NCBI RefSeq assembly: GCF_030372275.1
Contig: NZ_JAUDDJ010000001.1
Direction: 5' to 3' (one strand)
Length of the DNA stretch: 64,000 bases
Origin: Lawsonibacter sp900766145
GTDB lineage: Bacteria > Bacillota > Clostridia > Oscillospirales > Oscillospiraceae
The notes beneath the pieces were generated by a model. That model made no database searches. It was not told the DNA's origin and was given only the letters and a program-made list of their open reading frames with translations. Within the stretch, counting starts at the first letter, position 1; each line of letters begins with the position of its first letter. The position numbers and the translations under genes are program-made. Below, one piece after another: positions 35,510-44,209 of the stretch.

Positions 35510-36433
35510 ATGATACAAACGTCAGAAAAAACTCGTTTTACAGAGGCTGAAATGGCCACTGTCCGAGACACGGACCTTCCAGATCTGCTGATCTCCCTGG
35601 GCTACCAGGTGAAGCGGATCGGCAGGTACTACACCACGCAGGAGATGGACAGCATCCGGATCAAGGACAGACGTACCTGGTTCCGCTACTCAGAGGGCAT
35701 CGGCGGAGATGCCATCACATTCCTCCAGCGGTTCTATAACAAAAGTTTCCCGGAGGCCGTGGAGTACCTGCTGACCTGGCATGGCCGCGCCCGTGACTCT
35801 CCCCCGGTGAGCACTCCGCGGCAGACCAAGGAAAAGGTCCCCTTTACCCTCCCCCCTGCCAACGTGGATCACCGCAGGGTGTTTACCTATCTCCGCAAGC
35901 GTGGGATCGCACCCCAAGTGATCCGGGGCTTTGTGGAGGCTGGATTGCTGTACGAGGACGCCCAACATCACAACTGTGTCTTTGTTGGCCGGGACCAATC
36001 AGGAGCGCCAGTATTTGCCAATCAACGAGGAACCTATGATTGGAACGGCAGCAGCTTTAAGGGGGATGTCCCAGGCAGCAATAAGGACATCGCATTTCGA
36101 CTTTACTGCAGCAAGAAGCATGATGCAGTTCTTGTCTTTGAGGCCCCAATCGACCTGATGAGCTTCTGCACCCTGCACCGGAAAGTAACCTCCAACGCGG
36201 TGGCACTGTGTGGGCTGTACGAAGGAGGACTGCGGACCTATCTGCGAGACAACCCACACATACGCAGGATTATTCTGTGCCTGGATAACGATGAACATGG
36301 TCGGCAGGCAACCCAAAAGCTCCGAGAAATGTTCTCCGCAGAGGACTATGAGGTGTCTCAACAACTTCCTCCACAGGGAAAGGATTGGAATGAGTATCTG
36401 CTGCAACGAAATGTGCTCCGGGAAAGGGGGTGA
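35510..36433 (+). CDS. DUF3991/TOPRIM-domain protein of conjugative elements
   Basis: A 307-residue protein. The N-terminal third (DLPDLLISLGYQVKRIGRYY, then DAITFLQRFYNKSFPEAVEYLL) resembles the CHC2 zinc-finger region of DnaG primase but lacks the zinc-binding Cys/His set. A DUF3991-like middle (YLRKRGIAPQVIRGFVEAGLLYED) precedes a TOPRIM domain with VLVFEAPIDLMSF (catalytic Glu) and RIILCLDNDEHGRQA (DxD). This is the usual primase-like protein near the start of clostridial ICEs, possibly aiding strand processing after transfer. ATG 35510 is chosen over GTG 35504 because AAGGGGGG ends at 35504. Confidence 0.85.
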   Translation: MIQTSEKTRFTEAEMATVRDTDLPDLLISLGYQVKRIGRYYTTQEMDSIRIKDRRTWFRYSEGIGGDAITFLQRFYNKSFPEAVEYLLTWHGRARDSPPVSTPRQTKEKVPFTLPPANVDHRRVFTYLRKRGIAPQVIRGFVEAGLLYEDAQHHNCVFVGRDQSGAPVFANQRGTYDWNGSSFKGDVPGSNKDIAFRLYCSKKHDAVLVFEAPIDLMSFCTLHRKVTSNAVALCGLYEGGLRTYLRDNPHIRRIILCLDNDEHGRQATQKLREMFSAEDYEVSQQLPPQGKDWNEYLLQRNVLRERG

Positions 36434-36507
36434 CAATTTCCAAAAGAAGAAATAACAATATGATTTCCGGCAAATCAAAAGAAAAATTGTTGTAGGAGGA
36501 ATCCAGT

Positions 36508-37416
36508 ATGAAACGCATTTTGACCACGATGTGCGCCCTGACCCTGCTCCTGGCGGCATCTGTCCCTGCTCTGGCCGTTGAACCGGAGCAGAGTGCCAGT
36601 TACTACCCCACATCGGTGGAGGAGTATATGGAGGGAGACAGCCCCAGGATCAAGAAAGTGTACCAGCTGTCCCTGGCAGATGACCCATCCCAGATTCCCA
36701 CCGAGGATTTTGAGCGGGATGGCCGCCTCTATTATCTGCTGGATATGACGCGGAAGGACGAGGTTGGGGTGGACATCCAGACCATCACCCAGACCAAAAC
36801 TCTGGCCAGTGAAACCAACAATATGGAGAAGATCCTCCAGAGTCTGGAACCGCAGATGGAGGTAACCACAGAGGACGGTTATACCGGCACTCTGACACTG
36901 GATCATACCACTGTCAAGGTAGCGGCAGACGGTTATGCTACCCGGACAAAGGATCTCTCCGCCACCCGCACCTATCCCAATCTCTCGGAAGCGGATCTAT
37001 CTTTGATTCCAAAGAGCATTGAGGACAATGGGAAAAGCCTGACTCTGGCAGATGTCCAGTGGGCCGAGACCAGTGAAGTCGGGGCGGATGGTGCTGTTAC
37101 CCGTTATACCGCCACCGCCAAATATACCGGCACTACCAGCAGCACTTATGCTACCGGCTACACTGTTACGGCAGACTATACCGGCCAAGTTTCCAAAACC
37201 AACTGCTCTGTGTTAACCTATACCGCCATTTTCGGCAGCATGGAGGTCCCCGAGGCGCAGACAGACCCGGCCCCCACAGATACCCCTTCCAGCGAAAACT
37301 CAAATGGGGCCACGGCAGAGATTGACATCAAACAGCCCCTCCTGATTGGCGGCGCGATTCTCCTACTGACTGCAGGTGGGGTTTTCCTGTTCAAGCGGTA
37401 TAAAGGAAGGAGCTGA
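36508..37416 (+). CDS. Secreted, membrane-anchored protein of the mobile element
   Basis: A 302-residue protein with a clear signal peptide (MKRILTTMCALTLLLAASVPALA, cleavage after ALA near residue 23). A roughly 235-residue extracellular part follows, with Thr/Tyr-rich repeats such as YTATAKYTGTTSSTYATGYT. A C-terminal membrane helix (LLIGGAILLLTAGGVFLF, residues 278-295) is followed by the basic tail KRYKGRS. There is no LPXTG motif, so it is membrane-anchored. It is directly followed by the sortase gene (6 bases), suggesting a surface or conjugation-related complex. RBS is TAGGAGGA. No family name assigned. Confidence 0.7.
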   Translation: MKRILTTMCALTLLLAASVPALAVEPEQSASYYPTSVEEYMEGDSPRIKKVYQLSLADDPSQIPTEDFERDGRLYYLLDMTRKDEVGVDIQTITQTKTLASETNNMEKILQSLEPQMEVTTEDGYTGTLTLDHTTVKVAADGYATRTKDLSATRTYPNLSEADLSLIPKSIEDNGKSLTLADVQWAETSEVGADGAVTRYTATAKYTGTTSSTYATGYTVTADYTGQVSKTNCSVLTYTAIFGSMEVPEAQTDPAPTDTPSSENSNGATAEIDIKQPLLIGGAILLLTAGGVFLFKRYKGRS

Positions 37417-37421
37417 TTCAA

Positions 37422-37952
37422 CTGAAGCTGAGAGCACTTCTGCTGGCCACCATGTTATGCGCCCTATGTGTGGGCCAGGCCAGCGCCCTGGAATATACCA
37501 TGGAGGCCCCGGACGATTACCTGTTCGGCAGACCTACCAGCGATGACACCATCTACGAATGGGAAGATCCCAATGTAGACCGGAGTAAGAACACCGCCCT
37601 GATCCCGCCTGGATTTGGCACACCTACCAGTTACCTCCCCGGTAGCGGCGACCCTCTGACGCCCAATCTCATCCCCGGCGCTCTGGATGGCGGCGGGCTG
37701 GTGTCCCAGACAGGGAGCGTCAACTATCCTGTGATCGACACAGGAAATGGGGGCAGTTCTGGCCAGGACGTCGGCTATACTGCCGTCACCAGCGATCTCT
37801 ACTACTCCGGCGGACATTTGGGGACGCTTAAGATCCCGGCCATTGGTCTATCTACCAAGGTCTACGAAGGGACAGACAGCAGCACTCTGGCAAAAGGGGC
37901 CGGTCATTTCCCTGGCACTAGTATCTGGGACGGCAACTGCTGCATTGCGGGT
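37422..37952 (+). CDS. Class B-like sortase, 5' exon (split by group II intron)
   Basis: Encodes about 177 residues: a signal peptide or anchor (KLRALLLATMLCALCVGQASA), a Pro/Gly-rich linker, then the sortase barrel start GTLKIPAIGLSTKVYEGTD and GAGHFPGTSIWDGNCCIAG. The exon ends on a codon boundary exactly before the catalytic His codon, which is the first codon of the 3' exon at 40436. No ATG suits the signal peptide; CTG at 37422, 10 bases after GGAAGGAG, is the best start, with ATG 37452 as a poorer alternative inside the hydrophobic core. The unspliced message reads through into the intron and stops within a few codons. Confidence 0.8.
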
Positions 37953-38520
37953 GTGCGCCCAGATAGGGCGTGATTAGAAGTAGAACCATGGTACTACCCC
38001 GTAAGATAACGCGGGAGACAACCTGCCTAACCGAAAGGCGAAAGCTGACACGGGAACATAGCACGGCAGGAAAGCGGTAAGTTGCCTAAAGGCAATTTGG
38101 CACGACTGAACCGCAATGTCAAGCGGATATGAGGATAGAACTGAGTTTGTTATTGTGAGCTTTGAGTCCCCATTATGCAAGGGCAGAGGAAAGTGTCTGA
38201 AACCTCTGATATGAGTACATTTGGGTATGGCCGGCATCCAAATGGTTATCAACTAACTCATAAGACCTGCTGGAGAACCAGTGGTAAAGAAGCGAAAACA
38301 TATCCGACAATCCGCATACCAACTAATCACGCTAACTGGGGATTGCCTAAACAGGAATGCCATAGGAGGGAAACATGGCTATGACAGCTAGTGTCTGAAT
38401 ATCCTGCAAGGCAACGGAGCCGCCATAGTAGTCAATGAGAGGGGTAACGCCCCTTACACGGCGAAGGGCGGCAGTCATTACGTGCCAAAATCAACAGCGA
38501 TTAGGGAGGAATACCTCACA

Positions 38521-40323
38521 ATGAAGCCAACAATGGAGATTTTGGAGAATATCAAACAAAACTCAGCAAGGAATAAGGACGAGGTTTTTACCCGACTGTA
38601 TCGGTATATGCTTCGTCCAGACCTGTACTACCAGGCGTATCAAAACCTATACGCGAACAATGGAGCGTCAACCCAAGGGGTAAATACGGACACAGCGGAT
38701 GGTTTCAGCAAGGCAAAGATAGAACAGATCATCAAAATGCTTACTGATGAAACCTACACCCCGCACCCGGCCCGCCGTACTTATATTCAGAAGGCGAACG
38801 GCAAAATGCGTCCGCTGGGGATTCCCACTTTCACGGATAAGCTGGTGCAGGAGGCCCTTCGTATGATACTGGAAGCGGTCTATGAACCTGTATTCATGGA
38901 CTGCTCCCATGGATTTCGGCCTAACCGCAGTTGTCACACTGCGCTGAAGTCAATCAAGCGGGGTTTCAATGGTATCCGCTGGTTTGTAGAGGGTGACATC
39001 AAGGGATGTTTTGACAACATCAACCATACAACCTTGGTGGGCATTATCAACAGCAAAATTAAAGACGCACGGCTCATCAAGCTGGTCTGGAAACTGCTGA
39101 AAGCTGGATATTGTGAAGATTGGCAGCACCACATGACATACAGCGGGACACCGCAGGGCGGAATTTGCTCACCAATTTTTGCGAACATCTACCTGCATGA
39201 ACTGGACAAGTTTGTTGTCAACCTCGCAAAGGGCTTTGACAGGCCAAAAGAGCGTAAATTTACACCAGAATACCAGAAAATCATCAGTAAAATGGAATAT
39301 ATCCGCAAAAAGCTGAAAACCGCCGAAGACGATGAAAAATCAGAGCTTTTGCACCGGCAGGAAATACTGCGCAAAGAACTGCTCAGAACGCCCTGCAAGT
39401 CACAGACGGATAAAAAGCTGAAATATGTGCGCTATGCGGACGATTTCCTGATTGGTGTGAATGGAAGCAAAGAGGACTGTGTGCAAATCAAGCGCCAGTT
39501 GTCGGAGTTTATTGCAGGAACGCTGAAAATGGAACTCAGTGAGGAAAAGACGCTTATTACTCACAGTAATGAGTACGCCAGGTTTTTGGGTTATGATGTA
39601 CGGGTCAGGCGCAATAACCAAATAAGATATGGAGGGCCGCAAAAACGCTCTAAACGGACTCTAAGTGGTAAAGTGGAACTCTGTGTACCATTAGAAGAAA
39701 AAATCATGCGATTTCTGTTTGACAATAAAGTGGTACGCCAAACGGAGGACGGCAGCGTCAAGCCGGAGCGCAGAAAATCCTTGCTGCGATGTACTGACCT
39801 TGAAATTGTATCTGCCTATAATGCGGAACTTCGGGGAATTTGCAACTATTATTCTATTGCAAGTAATTTCGGGAAACTGGATTATTTTGCATACCTAATG
39901 GAATATAGCTGCCTGAAAACCTTTGCGGGAAAGCATAAAAGTAAAATCAGCAAGATAATGGCTCAGTACAAAGATGGACGGGGCAGTTGGGGGATACCCT
40001 ATGAGACAAAACAGGGCCGAAAGCGTTGTTACTTTGCCAAATATCGCGATTGCAAGGACGCTTGGAACCCAACTGACCAAATCTCACAGGCGGCTGTGCG
40101 CTATGCGTATACTACAACGACCTTTGAGAAACGTCTGTCCGCAAAAGTCTGTGAGTTATGTGGAGCAACCGACGCGGAACGCTATGAGATCCACCATGTC
40201 CGTAAGGTGAAGGATTTGCAGGGTAAAGAACCCTGGGAGCAAATCATGATTGCCAAACGGCGGAAAACATTGGTGGTCTGCGAAGGTTGTCACAAGCTAA
40301 TTCATGGCAAAAGAGTTTTGTAA
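38521..40323 (+). CDS. ltrA: Group II intron-encoded reverse transcriptase/maturase with HNH endonuclease
   Basis: A 600-residue multifunctional protein for splicing and retrohoming. The RT domain shows RPLGIPTFTDKLVQEALRMI, CSHGFRPNRSCHTAL, SGTPQGGICSPIFANIYLHELD and the catalytic KYVRYADDFLIG (YADD). A maturase (domain X) region lies around residues 380-480. The C-terminal HNH zinc module is CELCGATD, IHHVRKVKDL and CEGCHKLIHG. All domains look intact, so the intron may be mobile. Start at 38521 follows AGGGAGGAA; the frame is open back to 38482. Confidence 0.95.
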   Translation: MKPTMEILENIKQNSARNKDEVFTRLYRYMLRPDLYYQAYQNLYANNGASTQGVNTDTADGFSKAKIEQIIKMLTDETYTPHPARRTYIQKANGKMRPLGIPTFTDKLVQEALRMILEAVYEPVFMDCSHGFRPNRSCHTALKSIKRGFNGIRWFVEGDIKGCFDNINHTTLVGIINSKIKDARLIKLVWKLLKAGYCEDWQHHMTYSGTPQGGICSPIFANIYLHELDKFVVNLAKGFDRPKERKFTPEYQKIISKMEYIRKKLKTAEDDEKSELLHRQEILRKELLRTPCKSQTDKKLKYVRYADDFLIGVNGSKEDCVQIKRQLSEFIAGTLKMELSEEKTLITHSNEYARFLGYDVRVRRNNQIRYGGPQKRSKRTLSGKVELCVPLEEKIMRFLFDNKVVRQTEDGSVKPERRKSLLRCTDLEIVSAYNAELRGICNYYSIASNFGKLDYFAYLMEYSCLKTFAGKHKSKISKIMAQYKDGRGSWGIPYETKQGRKRCYFAKYRDCKDAWNPTDQISQAAVRYAYTTTTFEKRLSAKVCELCGATDAERYEIHHVRKVKDLQGKEPWEQIMIAKRRKTLVVCEGCHKLIHGKRVL

Positions 40324-40340
40324 GATGGAGTAATGATGGC

Positions 40341-40374
40341 GAGCCGTGTACATCGAGAGGTGTACGCACGGTTC
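40341..40374 (+). ncRNA. Group II intron domain V
   Basis: GAGCCGTGTACATCGAGAGG and its continuation to GGTTC form the 34-nt catalytic hairpin with an AGC-type triad (GAGC start) and GNRA-like tip, 18 bases after the maturase stop. Confidence 0.85.
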
Positions 40375-40435
40375 TGAGAGGGGGTGGCGCAAACCTGTCG
40401 CAGAAATGCGGCAAGGCGGCGCTTCCCCACTCTAC

Positions 40436-40669
40436 CACAACCGCGGGGTCCGGGATGATTTTGGAGACCTGCATACCCTGGAGCCAGGCGATACCATTAC
40501 CTGGACCACCAAGCTGGGCACACGCACCTATCAGGTGGTCAGTGTAGAAAAGGTATTGGAGACAGATACCAGCGGCACCGCCACTACCAGTGACAACCGT
40601 ATCACGTTGTTTACCTGTGTGCGGGATCAGCGGGCATACCGCTGGTGTGTCCAGGCTGTGGAATGCTAA
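40436..40669 (+). CDS. Class B-like sortase, 3' exon
   Basis: Encodes the last 77 residues of the sortase. It starts with the catalytic His (HNRGVRDDFGDL), continues with TWTTKLGTRTYQV, and carries the catalytic Cys in ITLFTC and the catalytic Arg in QRAYRW, then ends CVQAVEC. It is in frame with the 5' exon only when the intron at 37953-40435 is removed. Class B-like sortases in clostridial ICEs attach an element-encoded LPXTG surface protein; here that would be the thioester protein downstream. Without splicing no active enzyme is possible, because all three catalytic residues lie in this exon. Confidence 0.85.
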   Translation, partial: HNRGVRDDFGDLHTLEPGDTITWTTKLGTRTYQVVSVEKVLETDTSGTATTSDNRITLFTCVRDQRAYRWCVQAVEC

Positions 40670-40712
40670 ACGCAGTGCATCTCCCAAATTGGGAAATGCA
40701 CTGCGTTTTTTT
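40669..40712 (+). terminator. Terminator after the sortase
   Basis: AACGCAGTGCAT (40669-40680) pairs with ATGCACTGCGTT (40696-40707) with inner CCC/GGG, followed by TTTTT. Confidence 0.92.
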
Positions 40713-40810
40713 CGCTTAGTTTCTGCGAAACCCTGACTGAATTACTTCCAGAAAGAGGTGATGAACAGATTGTTGTTCATGCCTCTTTCTGTCCATTTTA
40801 AGGAGGGCTT

Positions 40811-42345
40811 ATGAAAAAACTGCTTTCAATGTTTTTGGCCTGCGTTTTGCTGCTTGGAATTCTTCCGACCTCCGCTTGGGCCGCGGATAGTGTAGAAGCG
40901 GCGCTGGGCGAAGTGGACATTTATAACGGCGGATATGAGCTGGGTTATCTGTCCATCAACGGCGCTGTCAAGAAGCAAGACTACACCTATTTCATGCATA
41001 AGAGCAATGATGGGACAACCAAAGAAGTTCCGGCATATTGTGTGAATCCGTATCTCAAAGGTGTTCCCCAAAAGGTAGAACCCGGCGAAAGCATTAAATA
41101 TCTTGCGGAGGAACGCTCCAGCGATCCCAAGGTGGTGGGCATTATCTCCAACGGTTACCCCCACCGCAGTCTGGGTGAACTGAATTTGGATAACAAGTAT
41201 CAGGCGTATTACGCCACAAAGATGGCCCTCTGGTGTTATTTGCTTTCCACCTGGGACATCAACAATCTAAAGGTGGCCCCCGGCCTTTCCGGTTCTGAAC
41301 TGGACATTGGCAACCGCATCCTGGCCGCCGCCAAGGACATCTACAAGCGCGGCACCACCTACAACTATATGCTCACGCCCAAAATGACAGCCACCCCAGA
41401 CCATTCCGTGGCCTATCCTGTCAGTGTTGAGGGTAAGGACTACTATCAGCAGGTGTTTACGGTTTGGAGCGAGACATGGGTCTACGATTACGACATTTCT
41501 GTCGCCTTTCAGGACCCCTCTGCCGTTCCCAATGGCACCCGGATCGTCAACATGGACAACCAGGATGTGACCTCTGTTGCTGCGGAAGGAACCGGAGACG
41601 GCTACTCCGCTCAATTCAAGGTGCTGTACCCCGCGGAATCCATCCAGAACCAAAGTGGCAGCGTCCAGCTTGCGCTGTCCGCCTCCGTGGCGCAGTACGG
41701 GAGGTCAAGGCTCCGGCCAATTACGGCGTAAATGAAACGGAACTCACTGCCTATCTTGAACATGAGGGACAGATCGTCAAATTTGAGGTGACCAACAAGA
41801 GCCTAACTACCGGCGTATCCATCACCAAAACCGGCCCCAAGGAGATCATGGCAGGCCAGCCGGTACGCTATACCTTCTCCGGCATCGCCAATAGCTCCAA
41901 TGTCCGGCTGGACAACTTTTATTGGCGCGATACCCTCCCCGCAGAGGTACGGCTGGACACGGTGGTCACCGGAACCTATAACTTCCCCGGCACCTATAAG
42001 ATCACCTATCGTGTGAACGGCGGCGAGTATCGGACCCTGGCAGACAACCTGTCCACCAGCAAGAACTACACCCTGGCTGCCTCGGCCACCGCACTGGGCC
42101 TTGCCAGCAATGAACGGGTCACAGAGGTCATGTTCGTCTTTGGACAGGCCCCTGCTGGCTTTGCCCAGGTAGAAAAGCCGTACCTCCACTGCACCGCCGT
42201 GGCCAACCTGGCCTCCACCTCCTTTGTCAATGTGGCCGACGTGGGCGGCGTCTACAACGGCCAGTGGGTGCAGGCCGTCAGCCGTTGGGTAACTACGGTG
42301 TACGGCAAACCTGTCATTCCCACCCTGCCCCGGACGGGGTATTAA
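40811..42345 (+). pseudogene. Thioester-domain LPXTG surface protein, frameshifted or internally deleted
   Basis: The first part (40811 to about 41695) has a signal peptide (MKKLLSMFLACVLLLGILPTSAWA) and a TQXA-type thioester domain with AYCVNP (thioester Cys) and YQAYYATKMALWCYL. The second part, in the +2 frame (about 41696-42345), starts REVKAPANYG, typical of the end of an SpaA/Cna-type repeat, and continues with a beta-rich region ending PTLPRTGY-stop. The frames meet at GTACGGGAGG near 41697. The full-length family has many SpaA repeats between these parts, so a large deletion with frame loss is likely. The LPRTG sorting motif lies at the very C terminus with no hydrophobic tail. Confidence 0.8.
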
Positions 42346-42351
42346 GCCCTT

Positions 42352-42388
42352 GGGGGACTCACAGAATCTGTGAGTCCCCCTCTTTCTT
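42352..42388 (+). terminator. Terminator after the surface protein gene
   Basis: A perfect 14-bp stem (42352-42365 with 42367-42380) is followed by TCTTTCTT. Confidence 0.88.
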
Positions 42389-42426
42389 ATAACCAACTAT
42401 TCTAACAGAAAAAGGAGAAATGAACG

Positions 42427-42798
42427 ATGTTGAAGATCACTGCCACTGGAAATCTGACCAATGATGTAGAGCTGAAGATGAACGAAACCACGGGCAAGCC
42501 CTATGCCATCCTGCGCATTGCCTCGGACCGCCGCTATCGAGATCAGGAGGGCAACCGGCTCACCGACTTCATCTCCATCAAGGTGCGCGGTCCCCTGGCC
42601 GAGTTCTGCGCCGCCTATGCCTGGAAGGGCTGCAAGTTGGCCGCCTCCGGCGACTTCGAGACCATCACTTTTTCTGACGATCCCACCCGCCAGCCCGGCT
42701 TCCTGATCAAGGCTACGGAGGTGGAGCTCCTCTCCCCCCGTCGGGCAGAGGATGCAACCGCTGCCGGGCAGAACCAGGCCGAGTGTGAGGCCGCCTGA
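42427..42798 (+). CDS. ssb: Single-stranded DNA-binding protein
   Basis: A 123-residue OB-fold protein starting MLKITATGNLTNDVELKMNE. VRG-like KVRGPLAEFCAAYAWKGCKLAASGDFE is the usual central block (here the helix region is slightly divergent), and VELLSPRRAEDA follows. The acidic C-terminal tip that recruits replication proteins in cellular SSB (DDDIPF) is missing, as in many plasmid and ICE copies. It presumably coats transferred single strands. Its stop overlaps the ParB-like gene start (TGATG), and AAAGGAGAAATGAACG precedes it; it heads a long gene train. Confidence 0.9.
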   Translation: MLKITATGNLTNDVELKMNETTGKPYAILRIASDRRYRDQEGNRLTDFISIKVRGPLAEFCAAYAWKGCKLAASGDFETITFSDDPTRQPGFLIKATEVELLSPRRAEDATAAGQNQAECEAA

Positions 42799-43715
42799 TG
42801 AAGAACACTGGGATCATTTACAGCAGCACAGAGCGCACCCCTGTCGTGCTGCCTGAGATGGCCGAGCTGCTCCCGCCTTTGAGCGAGGAGCAGCTCGGTG
42901 CGCTGGAGGCGGATCTCCTGAAAAATGGGTGCTATACCTCCATCATCGTCAATGAGGATCTGGTCGTCATTGACGGGCATAACCGAAAATCCCTGTGCGA
43001 CAAGCACGGCCTGCCCTATCAGATGCTGGTGTTCGCCTTTGACGATCTGCTGGAGGCCAAGCAGTGGGCGCTGGACACCCAGAAGGGCCGCCGCAACCTG
43101 GACAAGTGGGAGCTGGGCAAGATCGCCCTGAAGCTCAAGCCGGAACTCGAAGCCAGGGCCAAGTCAAATCAATCCGCTGCAGGCGGTGATAAAACAGACA
43201 AGGGAGCGCTTTTGGTGAATTCACCAAAAGCGCTCCCCCCTGTGAACACGCGTAAAGAGATGGCACAGGCAGTCGGCATCGGAGATCAGACCATGGGGCG
43301 TATTATGCAGATCAACGAGCACGCCCCCGCAGCGGTCAAGGAGGCGCTGGACAAGAAGGAGCTGTCCATCAACCAGGGCTACCAGATCACCAAGCAGGTG
43401 GAGGATCTGCCGGAGGAGCAGCGGGAGCAGGCCGCCCAGGAGGCGTTGGACATCCTGAGAGCAAAAAAGGAAATCCAGGAAAAGGACGCGGAGATCGACC
43501 GTGAGGGGAAGATCGCCGGAGTCTTCTGCAAAGCATACGAAAAGGCGGTCCTGCTGGACCCCACAGAAGAAAATGTCCGGATCTGGGCTAAATGCACCCG
43601 CATGACCAGGGACGAGATGGAAGATACGGTGAAAGAATCCCGTGAATTGGCGGAGGTGTTTCGGACCATTGCCGACCTCATGGAGCGCCTCCTGCCGGAG
43701 AGGGGGACGCTATGA
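42798..43715 (+). CDS. ParB-like nuclease-domain protein (RepB type)
   Basis: A 305-residue protein. The N-terminal ParB/Srx-fold domain contains LSEEQLGALEADLLKNGCYTSI and VVIDGHNRKSLCDKHGL, where DGHNR matches the ParB GxxR/H-x-R motif region. A middle region (residues 95-150) leads into a helix-turn-helix, TRKEMAQAVGIGDQTMGRIMQI near residue 152. The C-terminal part is Glu/Lys-rich and helical. It may bind element DNA for partition or regulation. An unusual perfect 36-bp palindrome lies inside the gene at 43202-43237. It overlaps both neighbours by 1-4 bases (ssb upstream, ATGA downstream). Confidence 0.83.
   Translation: MKNTGIIYSSTERTPVVLPEMAELLPPLSEEQLGALEADLLKNGCYTSIIVNEDLVVIDGHNRKSLCDKHGLPYQMLVFAFDDLLEAKQWALDTQKGRRNLDKWELGKIALKLKPELEARAKSNQSAAGGDKTDKGALLVNSPKALPPVNTRKEMAQAVGIGDQTMGRIMQINEHAPAAVKEALDKKELSINQGYQITKQVEDLPEEQREQAAQEALDILRAKKEIQEKDAEIDREGKIAGVFCKAYEKAVLLDPTEENVRIWAKCTRMTRDEMEDTVKESRELAEVFRTIADLMERLLPERGTL
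43202..43237. repeat. 36-bp perfect palindrome inside the ParB-like gene
   Basis: GGGAGCGCTTTTGGTGAA and its exact complement, centred on GAATTC between 43219 and 43220. It encodes about 12 residues (GALLVNSPKALP) in the linker before the helix-turn-helix. Candidate internal binding site or attenuator. Confidence 0.85.
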
Positions 43716-44209
43716 CGGAAATGAGTGTCCGCCAGTGGCAGGAGCGGTTCCGTGCCGGGGATTTTTCCTCGAAAGATCGTGCCGTTCAGTGTGAGGCCGG
43801 GTGGTATGACTGGTTCTGTCAGGATGACGCGCTGGCCGGACGGCTCCAGAAGTTGAGCAAGGTGGTCATGGGGATCACCGACCCCTATATCCTGGACCAC
43901 TACTATGTCTGGTTCAAGAACAACTGCCCGCTGTCCGGCCCGCTCTATGATGACGTGCGGTTTGAACCGCTGCATGGTGACCGCAACGGGAGATATTTTG
44001 TGGTCATCCGGGACAGTCCCCATGAGACCCATAAGTGGACCATCTACACGGAGCGCCATGGATTTGAACAGCCGGAATTCACCTGTGCAAATGTGCGGGA
44101 TATGCTCCGCCATATCAACACCATGGCCCCGGAAACCTGGCGCGATGATCCGCAGCCTGCAAAAACACCGCGTTCCCCTCAAAAAAAGCGAAAGGAGGCA
44201 GAACGATGA
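43712..44209 (+). CDS. Hypothetical mobile-element protein
   Basis: A 165-residue basic-tailed protein starting MTEMSVRQWQERFRAGDFSSKDRAVQCEAGWYDWFC. It is rich in Trp/Tyr, has no membrane segment, and ends in a lysine/proline-rich tail (KTPRSPQKKRKEAER). I recognise no domain; the composition suggests a small soluble nucleic-acid- or protein-associated factor. It starts inside the ParB-like stop codon (ATGA) and its own stop overlaps the next gene by 4 bases, so it belongs to the same translationally coupled train. Confidence 0.7.
   Translation: MTEMSVRQWQERFRAGDFSSKDRAVQCEAGWYDWFCQDDALAGRLQKLSKVVMGITDPYILDHYYVWFKNNCPLSGPLYDDVRFEPLHGDRNGRYFVVIRDSPHETHKWTIYTERHGFEQPEFTCANVRDMLRHINTMAPETWRDDPQPAKTPRSPQKKRKEAER

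Larger units (their letters stand above)
37953..40435 (+). mobile_element. Group II intron inserted in the sortase gene
   Basis: Begins with GTGCGCCCAGATAG, the canonical group II 5' end (GUGYG). It contains a folded-looking domain I region (37953-38480), the intron-encoded protein in domain IV, domain V at 40341-40374 and a domain VI-like hairpin, and it ends CTCTAC (AY rule) at 40435. Removing it joins ATT GCG GGT to CAC AAC CGC and restores the sortase IAGHNRG motif in frame, which independently fixes both boundaries. The intron GC is lower than the host gene. Confidence 0.93.
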
